A DNA stretch of 64,000 nt. It comes from JBFWUW01 sp050247075 (GTDB taxonomy: Bacteria > Planctomycetota > Planctomycetia > Pirellulales > JBFWUW01). Shown piece after piece: positions 17,551-27,296 of this stretch. Position 1 is the first letter of the stretch. Each line of letters starts with the position of its first letter. The stretch covers positions 160,228 through 224,227 of the forward strand of contig JBFWUW010000002.1 in NCBI GenBank assembly GCA_050247075.1. The letters are read 5' to 3'. Position numbers and translations under genes: made by a program. The notes under the pieces were generated by a model that did no database searches, was not told where the DNA came from, and saw only the letters and a list, made by a program, of their open reading frames with translations.

Positions 17551-17580
17551 TTTTTGATTTTCGATTTAGGATTTTGGATT
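17551..17580 (-). repeat. Heptanucleotide array upstream of cysI
   Basis: On the minus strand, successive heptads of the type TCCAAAA, TCCTAAA, TCGAAAA, TCAAAAA end about 20 bases before the cysI ATG. Same style as the arrays before comB and after folD. Confidence 0.75.
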
Positions 17581-17752
17581 GCCAGCGTTGGCAAGGTTGA
17601 CGCAGTTTAGCGAGTTTGTGGGTTAGGTGACTACAGCGGACTGCCCGATGATTTAATCATCACTACGGTAATCATCATTGTAATGTTTATGGGAAAAAGG
17701 GCAACAGGATATACGCCCGAGTGGGAAATGGCTCCAAGGCCAAACCCCATGT

Positions 17753-17840
17753 CGTAGGCGGTTTCCGTTGCAACTCAGCCTGTGTCGAAGGCGATTCCGC
17801 CATCGACCGTCCTGTAGGAGCCGTCTCCGACGGCGATAAT
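17753..17840 (+). repeat. Cluster of REP units, one intact variant and two degenerate
   Basis: The unit at 17814-17840 has the GTAGGA head with stem GCCGTC, loop TCC, stem GACGGC. Two weaker units (17753-17775 and 17785-17806) precede it in the same orientation. Confidence 0.7.
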
Positions 17841-17846
17841 CCGCGT

Positions 17847-17948
17847 AGGAACTGGCCCGGAAGAACTTCGTCGTAAAACCCCTCTCCCACTGGGAGAGGG
17901 CAGGGTGAGGGGGAAACAAAACGCGGAAGTTATTTCGGGCTAGTTCCT
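17847..17948. mobile_element. MITE-like element A, copy 1
   Basis: Terminal inverted repeats 17847-17869 and 17926-17948 match at 20 of 23 positions and carry the CGAAATAACTTC motif. Inside is a CCTCTCCCACTGGGAGAGG hairpin (17881-17899). The architecture is the same as at 37539-37710. Confidence 0.7.
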
Positions 17949-18109
17949 AAGAGGGAGGCAATGGCTCACATGATGTTGGGCGCGAGAATTTAAAGGATCG
18001 GAATACGAAAGCCGCTCCGCCGGCCCTTTATGATTGGCGCAAACGGGCGTAGAATCCGGCGCTTTCCCTGAAGGGTGCGATTTTCAAGCGATATTGCTAG
18101 CGGTGTTCT

Positions 18110-18973
18110 ATGGCGGCTCACATCTTGGACGGCAAATCGCTGGCCAAGGCGATCCAAGCGGAACTGGCCGAAGAGGTCACCGATTTTCTGCAAAACAACG
18201 CCACGGTCCCTTGCCTGGCCGCGGTGCTGGTGGGCAACGACCCCGCCAGCGAGGTCTACATCCGCAACAAGCGGCAGGCTTGCGAGCGGACGGGCATGGA
18301 AAGCGTGCTCCACAAGTTGCCGGCCGAGACGACCGAGGACGAACTGCTGACGCTGATTTCTCGCCTCAACAAAAATGACGACGTCCACGGCATTCTGGTG
18401 CAGTTGCCGCTTCCCCGGCAAATCAACGCCGCCAGAATCTTGGATGCCATCCATCCCCGCAAGGATGTCGATGCCTTCCACGCGGAGAATGTCGGCCGCA
18501 TCGTGCAGGGCCGGCCCCGGTTCTTGCCATGTACGCCGCATGGCGTGGTGCAATTGCTGCAACGCAACCAGATCGAAATCGCCGGGCGGCATGTGGTCAT
18601 CGTGGGACGCAGCGATATCGTGGGCAAACCGCTGGCCAACATGCTGATCCAAAAAGGGACCGGCGGCGATGCCACCGTAACCGTCTGCCATAGCCGCACC
18701 CGCAACCTGGCGGAGGTCACGCGCTCGGCCGATATCCTGGTGGTGGCGATTGGCCAGCCGAAGTTCATCACCGCCGACATGGTTCGCCCTGGCGCGGTGG
18801 TGGTCGATGTCGGCATCAACCGCACCGACAGCGGCCTGGTGGGGGATGTCGATTACGAAGCCTTGCGCGAAATCGCCGGCCACATTTCGCCCGTCCCCGG
18901 CGGGGTCGGCCCGCTAACGGTGACCATGCTGCTCTACAACACCTTGGCGGCCGCCCGCGATCAACAAACGTAA
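18110..18973 (+). CDS. folD: Bifunctional methylenetetrahydrofolate dehydrogenase / methenyltetrahydrofolate cyclohydrolase
   Basis: 287 residues, the usual FolD size. It interconverts 5,10-methylene-, 5,10-methenyl- and 10-formyl-THF. Signatures are the catalytic Tyr/Lys region ASEVYIRNKRQACE near residue 46, the substrate motif VQLPLPRQIN near 100, the NADP motif VGRSDIVGKPLANML near 165, and the family C-terminus SPVPGGVGPLTVTMLLYN. The start ATG at 18110 begins MAAHILDGK, as expected. A 13-unit heptad array begins at the base after its stop. Confidence 0.95.
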   Translation: MAAHILDGKSLAKAIQAELAEEVTDFLQNNATVPCLAAVLVGNDPASEVYIRNKRQACERTGMESVLHKLPAETTEDELLTLISRLNKNDDVHGILVQLPLPRQINAARILDAIHPRKDVDAFHAENVGRIVQGRPRFLPCTPHGVVQLLQRNQIEIAGRHVVIVGRSDIVGKPLANMLIQKGTGGDATVTVCHSRTRNLAEVTRSADILVVAIGQPKFITADMVRPGAVVVDVGINRTDSGLVGDVDYEALREIAGHISPVPGGVGPLTVTMLLYNTLAAARDQQT

Positions 18974-19064
18974 TGGAATGCCGAGTGTCGAATGCCGAGT
19001 GACGAATGCAATGAAGAATCTGAACACCGAACACTCAAAACTGAAAACTAAATACTAGCAACTA
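18974..19064 (+). repeat. Thirteen-unit heptanucleotide array after folD
   Basis: Starting with the base after the folD TAA, the sequence reads in an unbroken 7-bp phase for 13 units that drift gradually: TGGAATG, CCGAGTG, TCGAATG, CCGAGTG and so on, to AAAACTG, AAAACTA, GCAACTA. Units are degenerate, but neighbouring ones resemble each other. Confidence 0.8.
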
Positions 19065-19068
19065 AGTT

Positions 19069-19105
19069 GCTGATCGCTAACAGCTTCTCCGCTGACAGCT
19101 CTTCC
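19069..19105 (+). repeat. Repeat E single copy upstream of aconitase
   Basis: Contains CAGCTTCTCCGCTGACAGCT, the unit seen four times around the molybdenum hydroxylase genes, here without an inverted partner and about 33 bp before the aconitase ATG. Confidence 0.75.
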
Positions 19106-19137
19106 GCCAACCCGCTAACCGCCTTTCGAGATCCGCC

Positions 19138-21867
19138 ATGAGCAACACTTTCAACAGCCACGCTTCACTTTCCGCCGCTGGCCAGTCTTACAAAATTGCT
19201 CGGCTGGATGCCTTGGAGAAAAAGGGCCTGCCGGTCGCGCGGCTGCCGTTCTCGCTCAAGATTCTGCTGGAGAATCTGCTGCGGCTGGAGGATGGCGTAA
19301 CCGTTACGGCGGGCGATATTGAGGCCTTGTGCAAGTGGGACGCCAAGGTGATTCCCGATAAGGAGATCGCCTTTATGCCGGCCCGCGTGCTGTTGCAAGA
19401 CTTTACCGGCGTGCCGGCCGTGGTCGATTTGGCCGCCATGCGCGACGCCATGCGCCGCATGGGGGGCGACCCCAAAAAGATCAACCCGCTGCTGCCGGCG
19501 GAACTGGTCATCGACCACTCGGTGCAGGTCGATGAATACGGCACCGCCGGCGCGTTCTTGATCAACGCCAACAAGGAGTTTGAACGCAACCAAGAACGCT
19601 ACGCCTTTTTGCGCTGGGGCCAAACGGCGTTCGACAATTTCAAGGTCGTTCCGCCAGATACCGGCATTGTGCATCAGGTGAACCTGGAATACCTGGCGCG
19701 GGTGGTGATGAATTCCGGCGACAAGACCAATTGGGCTTATCCCGATACGGTCGTTGGCACCGATTCTCACACCACGATGATCAATGGCCTGGGCGTGTTG
19801 GGTTGGGGCGTGGGGGGCATCGAGGCCGAGGCGGCCATGTTGGGCCAACCGGTGAGCATGCTGATTCCGCAAGTTGTCGGTTTCAAACTCAGCGGCGAAC
19901 TGCCAGAAGGGGCCACCGCCACCGACCTGGTGTTACGCGTCACCGAACTGCTGCGTAAGAAGGGGGTCGTCGGAAAATTTGTCGAATTCTTCGGGCCGGG
20001 CCTGGCTCGGCTGCCGCTGGCCGACCGGGCCACCATCGCCAACATGGCCCCGGAATATGGTGCCACCTGCGGCATTTTCCCGGTCGATCAGGTCACGCTC
20101 GACTTCTTGAAGTTCACGGGCCGGCCCGACGGCTTGGTCAAACTGGTCGAGGCCTACACCAAGGAACAAGGCCTGTTCCACACGGCCAACTCGCCGCAGG
20201 CCGACTTTAGCGACACGCTGGAACTGGACCTGAAAACGGTCGAGCCAAGCCTGGCCGGTCCCCGCCGCCCGCAAGACCGCGTGGCGCTCAGCAATGTCAA
20301 GAAGTCGTTTGGCGAGGCCCTGCCGGCCTTGGCCCAGGCCGCGGCCAAGAGCCTGAACCCGCTGCCGATCTTGGAACACACCAGCAGCAACGGCGGCGGC
20401 GTGCCGGCCAACAACCGCGGGGCCGACTTCAAATTGCATCACGGCTCGGTCGTCATCGCGGCCATTACCAGTTGCACGAATACGTCGAACCCCTCGGTCA
20501 TGCTAGCCGCCGGCTTGGTCGCCAAGAAAGCCGTTGAACGGGGGCTGACTTCCATGCCGTGGGTGAAAACCAGCCTGGCGCCGGGCAGCAAAGTGGTCAC
20601 GGAATACCTGGACAAAGCAGGCCTGACGCCGTTCTTGAACCAGCTTAACTTTCAACTGGTCGGCTACGGTTGCACCACCTGCATTGGCAACAGCGGACCG
20701 TTGCCGCCGGCGATTTCCGAGGCGATCCAGAAGAACCATCTGGTGGCGGCGGCCGTCCTCAGCGGCAACCGCAACTTCGAGGGACGCGTGAATGGCGACG
20801 TGCGGGCCAACTACCTGGCTTCGCCGCCGCTGGTGGTGGCTTATGCCTTGGCTGGCCGGGTCGATATCGATATGGCTTCCGAACCATTGGGCCAAGGCAA
20901 GGATGGCCAGCCGGTGTTCCTCAAGGACATTTGGCCCACGCAAAAAGAGGTGGCCGATACCGTGGCCAGCGCCGTGCAAAGCGAGATGTTCCACAAGAGC
21001 TACGGCGATGTCTTCGCCGGCGACGAGAGCTGGCAAACGCTGAGGATTCCCCAGGGAGACACCTACGCCTGGGACGGCAACTCCACCTACGTCAAGCATC
21101 CGCCCTACTTCGAGGGCATGCCCGCCACGCCCGCCGCCGTGCAAGATATCATGGGTGCCCGCTGTCTTGCCGTGTTGGGAGACAGCATCACCACCGACCA
21201 CATTTCGCCCGCCGGCGAGATTAAGGCCAACAGCCCGGCCGGCCTGTACTTGCAACAACACTTCGTCAAGGCGGCCGATTTTAATTCCTACGGTGCCCGC
21301 CGCGGCAATCACGAAGTCATGATGCGCGGCACGTTCGCCAACGTCCGCTTAAGGAACAAAATGGTGCCGGGCGTGGAAGGGGGCGTCACCGCCCACCAGC
21401 CCGACGGCCAGCAAATGTCGATCTTCGATGCCTCCATGCAGTACCAAAACGAGAAAGTTCCGCTGGTGATTCTGGCCGGCAAGGAGTACGGCTCGGGCAG
21501 TTCCCGCGACTGGGCCGCCAAAGGCCCCATGCTGCTGGGAGTGCGGGCGGTGATCGCCCAAAGCTACGAACGCATCCACCGCAGCAACCTGGTCGGCATG
21601 GGCGTGCTGCCGTTGGAATTTCCCGGCGACCAAAGCGCCGAAAGCCTGGGCCTGGACGGAACGGAAATCTTCACCATCGAGGGGCTGGCGGCCGGCATCG
21701 CCAACGGTTTCAAGACCGGCCGCACGGTGACCGTCACGGCCACCAAGGCCGGCCAAAAGCCGGTGGCCTTTCCGGCCAAGGTCCGCATCGACACGCCAAA
21801 AGAGATCCACTACTACCAACACGGCGGCATTTTGCACTACGTGCTGCGGCAGTTGCTGGCCGGGTAG
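19138..21867 (+). CDS. acnA: Aconitate hydratase
   Basis: 909 residues, typical of the AcnA/IRP-type aconitase (about 890-910). It isomerises citrate to isocitrate in the TCA cycle using a 4Fe-4S cluster. Cluster cysteines lie in ITSCTNTSNPSVM near residue 445 and YGCTTCIGNSGPLP near 515. The domain 4 swivel contains GDSITTDHISPAGEI and GKEYGSGSSRDWAAKGP with the catalytic serine region. It is monocistronic, with a repeat E copy and the long heptad array upstream. Confidence 0.96.
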   Translation: MSNTFNSHASLSAAGQSYKIARLDALEKKGLPVARLPFSLKILLENLLRLEDGVTVTAGDIEALCKWDAKVIPDKEIAFMPARVLLQDFTGVPAVVDLAAMRDAMRRMGGDPKKINPLLPAELVIDHSVQVDEYGTAGAFLINANKEFERNQERYAFLRWGQTAFDNFKVVPPDTGIVHQVNLEYLARVVMNSGDKTNWAYPDTVVGTDSHTTMINGLGVLGWGVGGIEAEAAMLGQPVSMLIPQVVGFKLSGELPEGATATDLVLRVTELLRKKGVVGKFVEFFGPGLARLPLADRATIANMAPEYGATCGIFPVDQVTLDFLKFTGRPDGLVKLVEAYTKEQGLFHTANSPQADFSDTLELDLKTVEPSLAGPRRPQDRVALSNVKKSFGEALPALAQAAAKSLNPLPILEHTSSNGGGVPANNRGADFKLHHGSVVIAAITSCTNTSNPSVMLAAGLVAKKAVERGLTSMPWVKTSLAPGSKVVTEYLDKAGLTPFLNQLNFQLVGYGCTTCIGNSGPLPPAISEAIQKNHLVAAAVLSGNRNFEGRVNGDVRANYLASPPLVVAYALAGRVDIDMASEPLGQGKDGQPVFLKDIWPTQKEVADTVASAVQSEMFHKSYGDVFAGDESWQTLRIPQGDTYAWDGNSTYVKHPPYFEGMPATPAAVQDIMGARCLAVLGDSITTDHISPAGEIKANSPAGLYLQQHFVKAADFNSYGARRGNHEVMMRGTFANVRLRNKMVPGVEGGVTAHQPDGQQMSIFDASMQYQNEKVPLVILAGKEYGSGSSRDWAAKGPMLLGVRAVIAQSYERIHRSNLVGMGVLPLEFPGDQSAESLGLDGTEIFTIEGLAAGIANGFKTGRTVTVTATKAGQKPVAFPAKVRIDTPKEIHYYQHGGILHYVLRQLLAG

Positions 21868-22590
21868 GGTTGAACCCTTAGGATGTGGTCCAAATTAACT
21901 ATCCGTTGTGGAGTGCTGAAAGACGCCGATTGGCAAGGAGTTGCTCCACGGGGATAGCCCCGGTAGGGGCGGCAGTCAATAACCTCGGGCGTGAGCCCAA
22001 GGTGGACGGCACCACACAAGCCGTCGTCAGCCCCGGCAGGGGCGACAGTAGGCATGGCGACGCAACTATCGCCCCTACCGGGGCTGTTGATTGCGGAAGT
22101 GCTGGGTCCGTGGGGGCCGGCTTGAAATCGGGAAGTAGTTAACAGCCAGTTCCTTTGACGGCTCCCTATTCTCTCGACGGCTGTTTCGGACACATGCCAA
22201 CCAGGCTGTTTGCGAATCGCCTTATGCCGCCCCCTTGCGCGGGTGGTTTCCGCGCGACAATCGTGGCTTTGATCGGCCCACAACGGGCATGGGACGAGAT
22301 CCCTTTTCGCTCCGCGTTTAATTAACGCAAGCCTATACACCACAATCACTTGCGTTGACTCCATTGTCCCACGCCGATCAATTGGCACTGGGCTTGCTAG
22401 GGCAGCCGTCTAAGAAATTAGTGCCTGCCAATCTTGCACGATTTGGCGCGAAGGCATTTGGAGCGATTGCCGCATTCGGGGCAGTCTATCGCGACAGGCC
22501 TGATTGCTATCGTTTTTTGCGAAAAGGGGCGAACCGTTTCCGGCAAAGAATCGTATTTTTTGAAAAGCCAGGACTCACTGAGGGGGAGTC
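21868..22590. other. 723-bp intergenic region upstream of the CheB-CheR hybrid kinase
   Basis: The first half is a member of repeat family F (21911-22096). The second half has no convincing gene: a possible 79-residue ORF at 22355-22594 has poor protein character. The GGGGGA ribosome site at about 22579 serves the next gene. Confidence 0.6.
21911..22096 (+). repeat. Dispersed repeat F, copy 1
   Basis: The core is AGCCCCGGTAGGGGCG at 21956, a second direct unit near 22029, and inverted GCCCCTACCGGGGCT at about 22070-22085. Flanking GATTGGCAAG-type sequence and the linker ACAGTAGGCATGGC are shared with copy 2 near 54.6 kb. Confidence 0.8.
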
Positions 22591-25500
22591 ATGACGAACG
22601 TAAATCCACATAACGAAGACGCCCGACTGCCTAAGCCGTCGGACGATGTTGAAGTCGAATCGGCCGCGTCCGGTCCCGATTCCAGCGATTCGAATATGTT
22701 TCCGATCGTCGGCATTGGTGCCTCCGCCGGCGGGCTGGAATCGCTGGAACAAGTCTTCCGCCACATGCCCGTCAATACAGGCATGGCTTTCGTGGTCATC
22801 CAGCATTTATCGCCCGACTTTAAAAGCCTGATGGACGAACTGCTGGCCCGCTATACCGACATGACCATCCATCGGGCCGAGCACGGGATGTTGGTGGAAC
22901 CCAACTCCATCTATTTAATACCACCTAAGAAGGACATGATCATTGCCAATCGGCGGCTGCTGCTGACCGACAAGGATCTCAAGCAGCCGCTGTCGATGCC
23001 GATTGACCGGTTCTTTCGTTCGCTGGCGCAAGACGCCGGCCGGCTCTCGGTGGGGGTGATCTTGTCGGGCAGCGGCAGCGACGGTTCGCGAGGCGTGCGG
23101 GACATCCATGCCGCTGGCGGCCTGGTCATTTGTGAAAGCGAACAGACCGCCAAGTTTGACGGTATGCCGCTGGCTACGCTGGGGACCGGCGATGTCGATG
23201 TGGTCGTGCCGCCGGAGGAAGTCGCGCAGGTATTGGACCGGCACGCGCGGCAGCTATCTCTTAGCCTGCCGCAAGCAGCGCTAGAGCCAACACCGGAAAT
23301 CGACGACGTTCAGACAGTCTTTAAGCTGCTCAACGACAACTACGGCATCGACTTCTCGCACTACAAGCCCACCACCGTCATTCGCCGCATTCAGCGGCGG
23401 ATGGCGCTCAGCCAGGCTGAAAGCCTGGCACAATACGCGGAACGCCTGGGATCCGACTTGGACGAACTGAATGTCCTGTACAAGGATTTGCTGATCGGCG
23501 TAACGCGGTTCTTTCGAGACGTGGAGGGGTTCGAAAAGCTGGCTGCCGATGTGCTGCCAGACCTGGTGGCCAAGGCGGAACCCGACGACGAGATTCGCGT
23601 TTGGGTGGCGGGCTGCGCCACGGGCGAGGAGGCCTACTCGCTAGCGATTCTGCTTCACGAGCAACTGGAAGCGGTGGAAAAAAAACCGAACGTCAAGATC
23701 TTCGCCACCGACGTTCATCAGGCGTCGCTGCATATCGCCAGCGAGGGAATATATCCAGAGGAATCGCTGACGGACGTACCGCCGAAACGGTTGGCGCGCT
23801 ATTTCCAGAAAAAGCCCGACGGCTATCATGTCGTCCCGGAACTGCGGCAGATGATGGTGTTCGCCACGCACAACATCATCAAGGACGCCCCGTTTACCAA
23901 GATCGACCTGATCACCTGCCGCAACTTGCTGATTTACTTCCGGCCGCTGGCTCAGAAGAAAGCCTTGTCGCTGTTTCACTTCGGCCTCAAGCCTAATGGC
24001 GTGCTGTTCTTGGGGCCCAGCGAAACGCCGGGAGAACTGCTGGATGAATTTGACGCCATCGACCTGCACTGGAAGCTGTACCGCAAGTCGCGCGATGTCC
24101 GGCTTCCCATCGACTTGCACACGCCGTTGAGTACCGACGGTTCGCTGGGCCGGACGCTGCGATCGCTGGCTTCCGCGCCCGCCCGCAGCCTGCCCGATTC
24201 GGCCCTGGTATCGGCCTACGACGCCATGTTGGCCCGCTACATGCCGCCAGGCTTGCTCATCAACGAGCGCCGCGAATTGCTGCATGTGTTTGGCGGGGCC
24301 GAGCGCTATTTGAAGGTCAAGCCAGGGCGGCCCAGCATCGACGCCCTCGAGGCCTTGGACAACGATCTTCGCACGGCGGTGACCGGCGCGGTGCAGCGCG
24401 TGGTCAAGGAGCGCGCGCCAGTTCGCTACAGCGGCGTGCGCGTGCGTACGGCCCAAGGAGAGGAGACGCTCGATATCTCCGTTGAACCGGTCGACAATCC
24501 GCGCTCGCGGTTGGCGCAACTGCTGGTCTTGATTCGCCCATCTTCGCGAAGACAACCCGCCGCTGAGCCGGAAGCCGCTTCCTCGGTGGCGGCCGACCAG
24601 CGGCAAATGTCGCGGGACCGTATCGAGTCGCTGGAGGACGAGCTGCGCTTCAACAAAGAGAATTTGCAGGCCACCATCGAGGAACTGGAGACCAGCAACG
24701 AGGAGATGCAGGCCACCAACGAGGAACTGGTGGCATCCAACGAGGAACTGCAAAGCACCAACGAGGAACTGCAGTCGGTCAACGAGGAGTTGTTCACGGT
24801 CAATGCCGAGTACCAGCGCAAGATTACCGAACTGTCCGAACTCACGGCCGATATGGACAATTTGCTGGTAAGTACGGAAATCGGCACGATCTTTCTCGAT
24901 CAAGACCTGAGTATCCGCAAGTACACGCCGCAAATCGGCGTCGCCTTTCACCTGCTGCCGCAAGATATTGGCCGCTCCATCACCAGCTTCGCCCATAACA
25001 TCCACCATCCGGCGCTGTTGGACGACCTGCGGGCCGTCGTGGCCGACCACCAGCCGCGATCTCGCGAGGTTCGCGACCAGCACGGCAACTGGTTTTATCT
25101 GCGAGTGCTGCCCTATCGCGCCAAATCAAGATTTGACGGGGTCGTCCTGACCTTGATCGACGTCACGCCGCTCAAAGCCGCCGAGCAAAAACTCGCCGAT
25201 GCCGTGAGAAGGCGCGATGAATTCCTGGCCATGCTCTCGCACGAGCTACGCAATCCGCTCGGGGCCATTCGCAACGCGGCCCAAGGCCTGTTCATGTCCG
25301 AATCGGTCGAGCCCGTCGAACGGGATCTGTGTGACATTATTCGGCGGCAAAGCGACCATCTGGCCCGGCTGCTCGACGACCTGTTGGACGTGGCCCGCGT
25401 GACGCAACGAAAGATCGAACTGCGGCAAGGCCCCGTCGATGTCGCCCTGCTGGTGCGCGACACGCTGGAATCGGTACAGCCACTCTTTGAGGCGGCCGGC

Positions 25501-26334
25501 GTGACCTTGTCGGTGCCCGATGTCCCGGCGCAAAGGCTGTTCGTCCGCGGCGATTCCGCCCGGCTGCAGCAGGCACTCTCCAACGTGTTGGCCAATGCCG
25601 TCAAATACACTCCACGGGGGGGCAATGTCGCACTGATCGTGCAAGGCCAGCGGAACCAGGTCTCCATCCAGGTTCGCGATACGGGCATCGGCATGCTGCC
25701 CGAGACGATCGAGAGCATGTTCGAACTATTCGTCCAAGAGACCAGAACCTTCCACGGACGTTCCGGCGGCATGGGAATCGGCCTCACGCTGGCCCGCTCG
25801 ATACTGGAGTTGCACGGTGGAACCATCGAGGCGAACAGCGACGGGCCCGGCCAAGGCAGCATGTTCGAGATTCGCCTCCCCAGAATTTTCCGGGAAACCC
25901 CCGCGCCCGGCGGCGATCCCGCGGCCACTTCTTCACAACCACGCGAATTTCCTTGCAACGTCGTGATCGTGGAGGACTCAGACGACAATCGGCTGGTCTT
26001 AAAGCGGTTGCTGGAGTTGCTCGGTTGCACGGTTCACGCGGCTGAGAATGGCACCAAGGGGCTGGCGTTGATCGAACAGCACAAGCCCGATCTGGCGCTG
26101 ATCGATCTGAAAATGCCGGGCCTGGATGGCTGCGAAGTCGCCCGCCAGGTACGCCAGTCGCTGGGCAATTCCGATACGTTCCTGGCCGCCGTAACTGGCA
26201 TGGGGCAGGCCGCGGACCTTTTGGCCACCGCCGAGGCCGGGTTTGACGCGCATCTGCTCAAGCCTCTCGATCTGGCCAAGCTGCGGCAAATCCTGGAGCA
26301 GCGGTCCCGCGGCCGCGCGGCTGCTCCGCTGTAG
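22591..26334 (+). CDS. CheB-CheR-PAS hybrid histidine kinase with receiver domain
   Basis: 1247 residues. Domains in order: CheB methylesterase (about 37-225; GIGASAGGLESLEQVF, QHLSPD, SGSGSDGSRG triad region); CheR methyltransferase (about 230-490; VAGCATGEEAYSLAILL, CRNLLIYF); long coiled coil (about 680-760) of repeated NEELxxxNEEL units; PAS (about 765-860); HisKA with His884 in MLSHELRNPLG; HATPase (IRDTGIGMLPETIE-like and GMGIGLTLARS); C-terminal receiver with Asp1172 in ALIDLKMPGLDG. Such hybrids are known, but their signals are not; they are usually not part of flagellar chemotaxis. No che operon is nearby. A strong GGGGGA site precedes the ATG. Confidence 0.93.
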   Translation: MTNVNPHNEDARLPKPSDDVEVESAASGPDSSDSNMFPIVGIGASAGGLESLEQVFRHMPVNTGMAFVVIQHLSPDFKSLMDELLARYTDMTIHRAEHGMLVEPNSIYLIPPKKDMIIANRRLLLTDKDLKQPLSMPIDRFFRSLAQDAGRLSVGVILSGSGSDGSRGVRDIHAAGGLVICESEQTAKFDGMPLATLGTGDVDVVVPPEEVAQVLDRHARQLSLSLPQAALEPTPEIDDVQTVFKLLNDNYGIDFSHYKPTTVIRRIQRRMALSQAESLAQYAERLGSDLDELNVLYKDLLIGVTRFFRDVEGFEKLAADVLPDLVAKAEPDDEIRVWVAGCATGEEAYSLAILLHEQLEAVEKKPNVKIFATDVHQASLHIASEGIYPEESLTDVPPKRLARYFQKKPDGYHVVPELRQMMVFATHNIIKDAPFTKIDLITCRNLLIYFRPLAQKKALSLFHFGLKPNGVLFLGPSETPGELLDEFDAIDLHWKLYRKSRDVRLPIDLHTPLSTDGSLGRTLRSLASAPARSLPDSALVSAYDAMLARYMPPGLLINERRELLHVFGGAERYLKVKPGRPSIDALEALDNDLRTAVTGAVQRVVKERAPVRYSGVRVRTAQGEETLDISVEPVDNPRSRLAQLLVLIRPSSRRQPAAEPEAASSVAADQRQMSRDRIESLEDELRFNKENLQATIEELETSNEEMQATNEELVASNEELQSTNEELQSVNEELFTVNAEYQRKITELSELTADMDNLLVSTEIGTIFLDQDLSIRKYTPQIGVAFHLLPQDIGRSITSFAHNIHHPALLDDLRAVVADHQPRSREVRDQHGNWFYLRVLPYRAKSRFDGVVLTLIDVTPLKAAEQKLADAVRRRDEFLAMLSHELRNPLGAIRNAAQGLFMSESVEPVERDLCDIIRRQSDHLARLLDDLLDVARVTQRKIELRQGPVDVALLVRDTLESVQPLFEAAGVTLSVPDVPAQRLFVRGDSARLQQALSNVLANAVKYTPRGGNVALIVQGQRNQVSIQVRDTGIGMLPETIESMFELFVQETRTFHGRSGGMGIGLTLARSILELHGGTIEANSDGPGQGSMFEIRLPRIFRETPAPGGDPAATSSQPREFPCNVVIVEDSDDNRLVLKRLLELLGCTVHAAENGTKGLALIEQHKPDLALIDLKMPGLDGCEVARQVRQSLGNSDTFLAAVTGMGQAADLLATAEAGFDAHLLKPLDLAKLRQILEQRSRGRAAAPL

Positions 26335-26435
26335 CCAGCGCCGGCCCAAGGCCGCCTCGCCGGCAAGTTGCCAAGAGCCGTTGCGCCGGCCATGATGGGG
26401 CCTTGCCGCCCCGCCAGATCACCCAGCCGCGAAAC

Positions 26436-27248
26436 ATGATGCCCGCGTTGCCAGACCGCGTCTTTGTCGTCACCGGCGCTTCCGCCGGGCTGGGACGGGC
26501 GATTGCCGCGGCGCTGGTGGCGGCTGGCGGCAAAGTCGTGCTGGCCGCGCGTGGCGAGGAATCGCTCTTGGCGTTGGCCGCGGAGTTGGGCGGGCCGGAC
26601 AAGCATGTGCTGGCGGTGCCGACCGATGTGACCAGCGACGAACATGTGGCAGTGCTGATGAACCGCGCGGTCGAACGGTTTGGCCGCATCGACGGGCTGG
26701 TGAACAACGTCGGCGTGTCGATGCGCTCCGCCCTGCTCGATACCTCGCCCGACGACTTCCGCCACTCGCTGGAACTCAATCTGCTGGCTGCCGTCCGCTG
26801 TACGCGGGCGGCCGCGCCGCACATCATCGCGCAGCGCGGGCATATCGTGAACATCGGCTCGCTGGCCGGCAAGTCGGCGTCGCGGTTCTTGGGCGCTTAT
26901 CCGGCCGCCAAGCATGCCCTGTCGGCCTATACCCAACAGTTGCGGTTGGAACTGGCCGACCAAGGCGTGCATGTGCTGCTGGTCTGCCCCGGCCCTATCG
27001 CCCGCGAGCAAGTCCGCACGTACGCCGCCGAGCAACAAAAAAATCTGCCCGACTCGGCCCGCCGGCCGGGCGGCGGCGTCCGTACCAAGGCCATCGCTCC
27101 CGACCGGCTAGCCGAAAAGATCGTAGCGGCCATCGTCCGCCGCCAGCCTGAACTGATCGTACCGGCCAAGGCCCGGCTGTTGTTCGCCCTGCAACAACTT
27201 TCACCCAGCCTGGGAGATTGGCTCGTGCGAAAGATGACCTCGAAGTGA
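26436..27248 (+). CDS. Short-chain dehydrogenase/reductase
   Basis: About 270 residues from the ATG at 26436; an upstream start at 26403 would add an unlikely leader. The NAD(P) motif is TGASAGLGRA near residue 14, LVNNVGVS near 88, NIGSLAGK with the catalytic Ser near 141, and Tyr-x3-Lys in GAYPAAKHAL. The long C-terminal segment (ELIVPAKARLLFALQQ) resembles membrane-associated DHRS7-type or DltE-type SDRs. The substrate is unknown. It lies 100 bp after the hybrid kinase and 48 bp before the GDPD gene. Confidence 0.85.
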   Translation: MMPALPDRVFVVTGASAGLGRAIAAALVAAGGKVVLAARGEESLLALAAELGGPDKHVLAVPTDVTSDEHVAVLMNRAVERFGRIDGLVNNVGVSMRSALLDTSPDDFRHSLELNLLAAVRCTRAAAPHIIAQRGHIVNIGSLAGKSASRFLGAYPAAKHALSAYTQQLRLELADQGVHVLLVCPGPIAREQVRTYAAEQQKNLPDSARRPGGGVRTKAIAPDRLAEKIVAAIVRRQPELIVPAKARLLFALQQLSPSLGDWLVRKMTSK

Positions 27249-27296
27249 CCCCCGACATGGTCCGCCAAAGGCCAGTTCACTAACAGAGAGGCAGAC

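Larger units (their letters stand above)
17531..18109. other. 579-bp intergenic region between cysI and folD (divergent)
   Basis: No credible gene. It holds a heptad array (17551-17580), a cluster of degenerate REP units (17753-17840), and MITE-like element A copy 1 (17847-17948). The promoters of both divergent genes must lie here; I could not assign boxes. Confidence 0.7.

Noticed and set aside
16250..17557. 435-residue open frame on the plus strand
   Set aside because: Antisense of the sulfite reductase gene.
18974..19064. CRISPR array
   Set aside because: Period is 7 bp and units drift; there are no 25-40-bp repeats with unique spacers and no cas genes.
22355..22594. Possible 79-residue gene before the hybrid kinase
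   Set aside because: Composition is not convincing and it runs over the ribosome site and start of the next gene.
23641..25083. 480-residue open frame on the minus strand
   Set aside because: Antisense of the CheB-CheR hybrid kinase, with Gln-rich low-information sequence.
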